Assembly: GCA_023145185.1 (NCBI GenBank)
Contig: JAGLEG010000075.1
Coordinates: forward strand, 1-18,717
From: Thermoplasmata archaeon
GTDB lineage: Archaea > Thermoplasmatota > Penumbrarchaeia > Penumbrarchaeales > Penumbrarchaeaceae
DNA length: 18,717 nucleotides
Reading direction: 5' to 3'
Part shown: one piece after another, positions 14,989 through 18,717 of the stretch
How the letters are laid out: every line of letters begins with the position of its first letter
Numbering within the stretch: the first letter of the stretch is position 1
Made by a program: the position numbers and the translations under genes
Notes under the pieces: model-generated
What the model was told of the DNA's origin: nothing
Databases searched by the model: none
The model's input: only the letters and a program-made list of their open reading frames with translations

Positions 14989-15723
14989 ATGAACGGAGTT
15001 GAGATAAGGGGCTTGTGCAAGAGTTACGGGAAGATCAAAGCGGTGGACGGCCTGGACCTTACGGTGGGATCGGGCCAGGTATTCGGCCTGCTCGGCCCAA
15101 ACGGTTCCGGAAAGACAACGACCATCAAGCTTCTACTGGGCCTGATCAAGCCCGATAGCGGGGACGCCCTGGTGTTGGGAAGGCCGATATCAAAAGGGAT
15201 CGAGTTTGAAAAGATCGGCTACATGCCCCAGGAGACGGCCCTGTACGAGGAGCTCACCGTCCACGAGAACCTCAAGCTCTTCGGGGGGATCTTCGGCATG
15301 AAGAAGAGAGCATTTCTCGGCAGGGAAGAGGAGGTCCTCCGGATCGTGGACCTGAAGGGAAGGAGGGATTCTCTTCTCTCCGAACTATCTGGAGGGCAGA
15401 GGCACAGGATCTCCCTTGCTGTTGCGCTCCTTCATTCCCCAGAGATCATCTTTCTGGACGAGCCCACCGTGGGGGTGGACCCACCGCTTCGCGTATCCTT
15501 CTGGAAGACGTTCCACGACCTCAAGAGGAAGGGGGTGACCATCATCATGACCACCCACTACCTGGACGAGGCACGAAAATGCGATAACATCGGCCTCATG
15601 AGGTCGGGAAAGCTCATATCAAAGGGGTCGCCCGGGAGGATCATGAAGGATACCGGCACGGACAACCTTGAAGATGCGTTCCTGAAGCTCGCGTCGGCAG
15701 GATCTCCGGAGGTGTTGACATGA
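14989..15723 (+). CDS. ABC transporter ATP-binding protein (ABC-2 exporter type)
   Basis: 244 residues, a complete single nucleotide-binding domain. Walker A GPNGSGKT (36-43), Q-loop Gln 81 in GYMPQE, signature LSGGQ (133-137), Walker B IIFLDE (153-158), D-loop GVDP and switch His 190 in MTTHYLDEA. The LSGGQRHRISLAVALLHSP text and the GVDPPLR segment are typical of the DrrA/CcmA-like subfamily, which drives export of drugs, lipids or polysaccharides. Its TGA stop overlaps the ATG of the permease gene (ATGA at 15720-15723), so the two are translationally coupled and surely form one transporter. The substrate cannot be read from the sequence. Confidence 0.95.
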   Translation: MNGVEIRGLCKSYGKIKAVDGLDLTVGSGQVFGLLGPNGSGKTTTIKLLLGLIKPDSGDALVLGRPISKGIEFEKIGYMPQETALYEELTVHENLKLFGGIFGMKKRAFLGREEEVLRIVDLKGRRDSLLSELSGGQRHRISLAVALLHSPEIIFLDEPTVGVDPPLRVSFWKTFHDLKRKGVTIIMTTHYLDEARKCDNIGLMRSGKLISKGSPGRIMKDTGTDNLEDAFLKLASAGSPEVLT

Positions 15724-16898
15724 AAGGGCTCAGGTTCCTCATGGTGACAAAGAAGATCTTCTGGAACTTCAGGCACGATAAGAGGAGCCTCGCGCTGATG
15801 CTCCTGGCGCCGATCCTCTCCATGATGGTATTCGGGATAGCTTTCTCGGGAGATATGGAGGATGTGAAGGTGGTGATCGTCAACCTCGATCAGGGGCATC
15901 AGGCACCGGTTTTCAATCAGAGTGTGAAGATCTCCCAGTCGGTCATCTCCAACATGGACCGGGATGTACTGGATATCAGCTATTCGTCGTCAATAGAGGA
16001 TGGTCTCAAGGGCGTTGAGGACGGCACATACTACTCGCTGATAATCTTCCCCGAGAATTTCACCATGAACATTATGGCATACAAGAGCGCCATGGCTTCC
16101 GAGAACGTAACGGCCATCATGGGCATCAACGAACACAGCACCGTCTCGATAAGGTCCGATCAGGCGGAGGTGAGCGTGGTGTCGGAGGTGAACCGTTTGG
16201 TCATGCAGGCGATAGCCGAAACGATGGAGCAGGGCGGGTTCGACGTGCCCATCGACGTAGACGTCAGCGATCCGGTGTACGGCGATGGGGCCACGTTCAT
16301 AGATATGTTCATACCCGGGATCATGGGCTTCACCATATTCCTTCTGACCACGACGTTGTCGCTGATAACGTTCGTGGGTGAGAGGACCCAGGGGACGCTC
16401 TATCGCCTGATGGCCACCCCCATCACGGAGGGTGAGATCATATTGGGCTACGCCCTGGCGTTCAGCATTCTGGGCATGGCACAGGTCGCCCTTCTGATAG
16501 CGATAGCCGTGTTGGTCTTTGATGTAATGGTAGTTGGCAATCTCCTGTTGACGTTCCTCATAGGTTCCATGCTGGGCATGGTCAGCGTCTCACTTGGCAT
16601 ACTCCTGTCAAGCCTCGCAAGGAGGGAGTCGCAGGCGATCCAGTTCTATCCTCTGATAGTGATGCCCACCTTCCTGCTTGCGGGTATCTTCTGGCCCCTT
16701 GAGTCGATCCCGGCCTACCTGCGCCCGCTGTCATACGGGATCCCGGTAACGTATGCCATCAAAGGGCTCCGCTCCGTGATGGTGAGGGGATGGGGAGTGG
16801 CCGAGATCTGGCCCCAGCTCCTGGCGCTTACACTCTTCGCCACGGCCTTCCTTCTGGGGGCCGTACTGACCCTGAAGATGGAGAGAAGAAGGGCGTAG
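15720..16898 (+). CDS. ABC-2-type transporter permease
   Basis: 392 residues. Topology as in the ABC2_membrane_3 family: one N-terminal membrane helix (about 24-43), an extracytoplasmic domain (about 45-192) and five further helices at about 197-219, 243-268, 274-298, 308-326 and 364-383. The ERTQGTLYRLMATPI segment (221-235) after the second helix and the FWPLESIPAYLRPLSYGIPVTYAIKGLR segment (324-351) are family hallmarks. It acts as a homodimer with the ATPase encoded just upstream. The exported substrate is unknown. Confidence 0.93.
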   Translation: MKGLRFLMVTKKIFWNFRHDKRSLALMLLAPILSMMVFGIAFSGDMEDVKVVIVNLDQGHQAPVFNQSVKISQSVISNMDRDVLDISYSSSIEDGLKGVEDGTYYSLIIFPENFTMNIMAYKSAMASENVTAIMGINEHSTVSIRSDQAEVSVVSEVNRLVMQAIAETMEQGGFDVPIDVDVSDPVYGDGATFIDMFIPGIMGFTIFLLTTTLSLITFVGERTQGTLYRLMATPITEGEIILGYALAFSILGMAQVALLIAIAVLVFDVMVVGNLLLTFLIGSMLGMVSVSLGILLSSLARRESQAIQFYPLIVMPTFLLAGIFWPLESIPAYLRPLSYGIPVTYAIKGLRSVMVRGWGVAEIWPQLLALTLFATAFLLGAVLTLKMERRRA

Positions 16899-17005
16899 GG
16901 CCCTCTGGAAATTACCTATTGAAGTTTCCCACCCCCTTCACGCAGGTATATTCGTTCTGATACTGGTATTATCGAATCTAATGGCAGTAGGATATTCAAC
17001 TTGCA

Positions 17006-17012
17006 GTTTTTT
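17006..17012 (+). terminator. T-run, probable transcript end of the exporter operon
   Basis: Seven consecutive T about 107 bases after the permease stop and just before the next promoter. Archaeal termination often occurs at such runs without a strong hairpin, and none is seen here. Confidence 0.4.
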
Positions 17013-17022
17013 TAACCCAACC

Positions 17023-17031
17023 TTTAAATAA
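17023..17031 (+). promoter_or_regulatory. TATA-like box of the ribbon-helix-helix/FtsZ-like operon
   Basis: TTTAAATAA in an A-rich setting. Transcription would begin about 25 bases downstream, near 17052, inside the inverted repeat at 17050-17067. Confidence 0.6.
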
Positions 17032-17049
17032 AAACAAACTAATGGGAGG

Positions 17050-17067
17050 GTAATACAAAAGTATTAC
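17050..17067 (+). promoter_or_regulatory. Operator-like inverted repeat at the predicted transcript start
   Basis: GTAATAC and GTATTAC form a perfect seven-base inverted repeat separated by AAAA. It lies over the predicted transcript start and just before a gene for a ribbon-helix-helix protein, the arrangement expected for autorepression. The half-site plus spacer GTAATACAAAA recurs at 17234-17244 inside the regulator gene. Confidence 0.55.
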
Positions 17068-17122
17068 AGATTTCCGGCGGGATATGGTCCTTTTTCAGGG
17101 CTCCTGCCCGGAGATCGAAAGG

Positions 17123-17521
17123 ATGGGAATGGCAATGTCTGAAAAGGTTGTGACGATCTCCGCTCGGGTGTCCCGAAAGCACGTGGACATCATGGATCGT
17201 TTCAAGGATGATCTCGACCTCACTAAGACAGATGTAATACAAAAAGCCCTTGAGCTTTTGGGCACCTCCGAGGCGGTGCAGGGGGAGAACAAGATGACCC
17301 TCAGCATATCCGCCAACACCCTCAACCGCGCATCGGACCTGTTCCGAATGTACGGGCAGGGGACCTCCGTGGAGGACATCCTCACGAGGTCGATAGACAG
17401 GGGGGTCCGGGTATTGGAGGACGACCTCCTGGAGCGCAGAAGGCGGGACCAGGAGAGGATGAAGGTCCATCTCCAGGCGACCAAGGGCGAGGTGGAGCTC
17501 CGCTCCACCGTGGAGAGGTGA
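17123..17521 (+). CDS. Ribbon-helix-helix (CopG/Arc-like) transcription regulator
   Basis: About 132 residues from ATG 17123; later ATGs at 17129 and 17135 are also possible, and an in-frame ATG at 17084 would add 13 residues that look unconserved. The N-terminal segment EKVVTISARVSRKHVDIMDRFKDDLDLTKTDVIQKALELLG has the strand of alternating residues followed by two helices that define the ribbon-helix-helix DNA-binding fold. A second stretch, KMTLSISANTLNRASDLFRMYGQGTSVEDILTRSIDRGVRVLEDD, has the same outline (strand, helix, turn, helix) and may be a second such unit, followed by a charged helix. It probably binds DNA as a dimer, or as a monomer with two folds; the inverted repeat at 17050-17067 is the obvious candidate site. 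It heads the group with the small protein and FtsZ-like gene. Confidence 0.75.
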   Translation: MGMAMSEKVVTISARVSRKHVDIMDRFKDDLDLTKTDVIQKALELLGTSEAVQGENKMTLSISANTLNRASDLFRMYGQGTSVEDILTRSIDRGVRVLEDDLLERRRRDQERMKVHLQATKGEVELRSTVER

Positions 17522-17629
17522 TGATCACATTGATGGATGGTTGGGATGCCAGTCCAGCGAAGTGGGGACCGTTCATGGAAGCAGGCGTCGGTCTTTGGGA
17601 CTTTCCGGGAAACAAAGGGGGAAAACAGT

Positions 17630-17818
17630 ATGGATTTGATTGAAAACACAGATGGGAAACTGAATAACGACATGTTGTACCTTGAGCAGCTGAACACCTA
17701 CTGCCGGAACACCGAGAACACACCCGAGTACATCAGGGCGATGGCGATGTACACTCAGGCCCTTTACGTGATAGAGGACCGGTACTCGGGCATAGAGCAC
17801 ATGGTCTATCGAAGGTGA
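17630..17818 (+). CDS. Small hypothetical protein, 62 residues
   Basis: Not recognised. Starts at ATG 17630, supported by AAAGGGGG ending about eight bases upstream; an in-frame ATG at 17537 would give 93 residues but lacks support. The protein looks helical (LNNDMLYLEQLNTYCRNTE, then PEYIRAMAMYTQALYVIEDR) with one Cys and no signal peptide or membrane segment. It lies between the ribbon-helix-helix gene and the FtsZ-like gene, 16 bases before the latter's start, so it is probably co-translated with it and may be a partner or regulator of that GTPase. Confidence 0.65.
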   Translation: MDLIENTDGKLNNDMLYLEQLNTYCRNTENTPEYIRAMAMYTQALYVIEDRYSGIEHMVYRR

Positions 17819-17834
17819 TCCGGGGGATCCTCGA

Positions 17835-18717
17835 ATGGCACTTCCTGCTGGCCCGTTCAGATCTGACAGGGCCCTTGTCGTAGGTGTGGGCAAGGGCGCC
17901 GGTCACATAATCGACCAGGTCCATGATACCGGGTCCAATGTCATCGATACGATGTACGTGGGCACCGATGAACCATCGGTCCTCTCCACGAGGGCAAGCG
18001 TCAAATTCCTGATAGGGAAACGGCTGCTTGGTGGAAAGGGGGCAATGGGATACTCGGATCTGGGAGAGAGGGCGGCGGATGATGCAAAGAGGGACTTCGA
18101 GCCGTATTTTAAAGGTTATAATCTGATAATAATAGTGGGGACGCTTGGAAAAGGGACCGGTTCCGGTGCAATGCCCGTCATCGCATCGACGGCGGAATCC
18201 CAGGGAGCGTTCGTTCTGAACCTGATACATATTCCTTCAGGGACCCTTGAATCACTTCCAAGGACCGTGGCCAATCACACCAGGAACGGCATGGTGAGGA
18301 GGGGCTTTAACGTCCTTACCATAGACCAGGAACGCTTTCTCGAGATGAACGGGAAGGAACCCTTCTCCACAACGCTTTCCAAGCTCAACGGCCTGACATC
18401 CGCGATCGTAAGGACGTTCGTGGAGGTCATCTACGGACCCGCCAGGAAGGGGCTGACCATATCGGACCTCAGGACGGTGTTCAAGCAGGGTAACGAGGGG
18501 TCGATCTTCCTTGGAGGTGGGACCTTCGGCACGGAGCTGGAGGCCGCCAGGGAGTTCGTCACCTGCGGCCTTAACAAGAGGGACCCAAGGACGGGCAAGG
18601 GCGTGATCCTCAACATCGTAACGCCGTCGGGCATACCCATTGGCAGTGCGGACCCCTTCGTGGACGCGGTGATGGAGAATCTGGGCAAGGGGAAGAGAAC
18701 GGTGTTCGTGGGCAATC
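17835..18717 (+). CDS. Divergent FtsZ/tubulin-superfamily GTPase (3' end outside window)
   Basis: 294 residues from ATG 17835, preceded by GGGGGAT; open to the window edge. Motifs in order follow FtsZ: T1 loop VVGVGKGAGH (15-24; FtsZ usually GGGGGN), T2-like GTDEPSVLST (43-52), T3-like GKRLLGGKGAMG (61-72), the tubulin signature as VGTLGKGTGSGAMPVIA (101-117; usually GGGTGTGAAPVIA), a HIPSG strand (132-136), and the helix H7 to T7 zone with GLTISDLRTVF (206-216), where FtsZ has GLINVDFADVRTVM. Relative to that, the T7 loop is three residues shorter and the Asn and first Asp of NxDxxD are replaced. GTP binding seems likely; polymer-stimulated hydrolysis may be weak or different. It could be a non-canonical FtsZ-like paralogue rather than the division FtsZ. 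The C-terminal domain cannot be judged. Confidence 0.82.
   Translation, partial: MALPAGPFRSDRALVVGVGKGAGHIIDQVHDTGSNVIDTMYVGTDEPSVLSTRASVKFLIGKRLLGGKGAMGYSDLGERAADDAKRDFEPYFKGYNLIIIVGTLGKGTGSGAMPVIASTAESQGAFVLNLIHIPSGTLESLPRTVANHTRNGMVRRGFNVLTIDQERFLEMNGKEPFSTTLSKLNGLTSAIVRTFVEVIYGPARKGLTISDLRTVFKQGNEGSIFLGGGTFGTELEAAREFVTCGLNKRDPRTGKGVILNIVTPSGIPIGSADPFVDAVMENLGKGKRTVFVGN

Noticed and set aside
17537..17629. Longer form of the 62-residue protein starting at ATG 17537
   Set aside because: The extra residues look like translated intergenic sequence and the purine-rich ribosome binding site points to ATG 17630.
1..18717. Insertion sequences, integrases, prophage or toxin-antitoxin genes
   Set aside because: No transposase, integrase or phage structural motif was seen. 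The ribbon-helix-helix protein could suggest an antitoxin, but its neighbour is not toxin-like and is followed by an FtsZ-like gene.

Overview
The window looks archaeal. It carries a full-length ABCE1/Rli1 recycling ATPase (found in archaea and eukaryotes, not bacteria), an archaeal-type aconitase X, TATA-like boxes about 25 bases before probable transcript starts, and a very large secreted beta-helix protein anchored by a C-terminal membrane segment. The mix (AcnX, FtsZ-like protein, NosD-like surface protein, moderate-to-high GC) would fit a Thermoplasmata/Thermoplasmatota-type euryarchaeon. That placement is inference; no rRNA gene is present to test it. Genes are densely packed. No stretch over 300 bases lacks a gene; the longest gaps are about 180-225 bases and hold promoters, inverted repeats and T-runs.

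Layout. Positions 1-2642: a larB gene (minus strand) diverges from a 560-590 residue protein that resembles maltokinase but has lost catalytic residues. Positions 2673-5768 (minus strand): aconitase X (probable large subunit of phosphomevalonate dehydratase) followed by ABCE1, each with its own TATA-like box. Positions 5849-6205: a one-domain YigZ/IMPACT-type protein sharing a bidirectional promoter with aconitase X. Positions 6388-12621: a 2077-residue surface protein with a signal peptide, about 34 tandem repeats of about 37 residues (beta-helix), four Ig-like domains, a Big_5-like domain, a carboxypeptidase-regulatory-like domain, a transmembrane helix and an acidic tail. Its stop codon lies inside a perfect hairpin and is followed by a second hairpin and a short overlapping acidic reading frame. 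Positions 12747-13112: a small MmcQ/YjbR-family protein, then a hairpin plus T-run terminator. Positions 13270-14889: dihydroxy-acid dehydratase (ilvD). Positions 14989-16898: a two-gene ABC-2-type exporter with overlapping stop/start codons. Positions 17023-18717: a promoter with a palindromic operator-like site, a ribbon-helix-helix regulator, a 62-residue small protein and a divergent FtsZ/tubulin-like GTPase cut by the window edge.

Most genes are unconnected housekeeping functions: nickel-pincer cofactor synthesis, isoprenoid synthesis, ribosome recycling, branched-chain amino acid synthesis. The parts least explained by known systems are (a) the regulator/small protein/divergent FtsZ-like module at the right end, whose T7 catalytic loop is degenerate; (b) the long-coil, tyrosine-rich beta-helix protein and the RNA structures around its stop codon; and (c) the maltokinase-like apparent pseudokinase.
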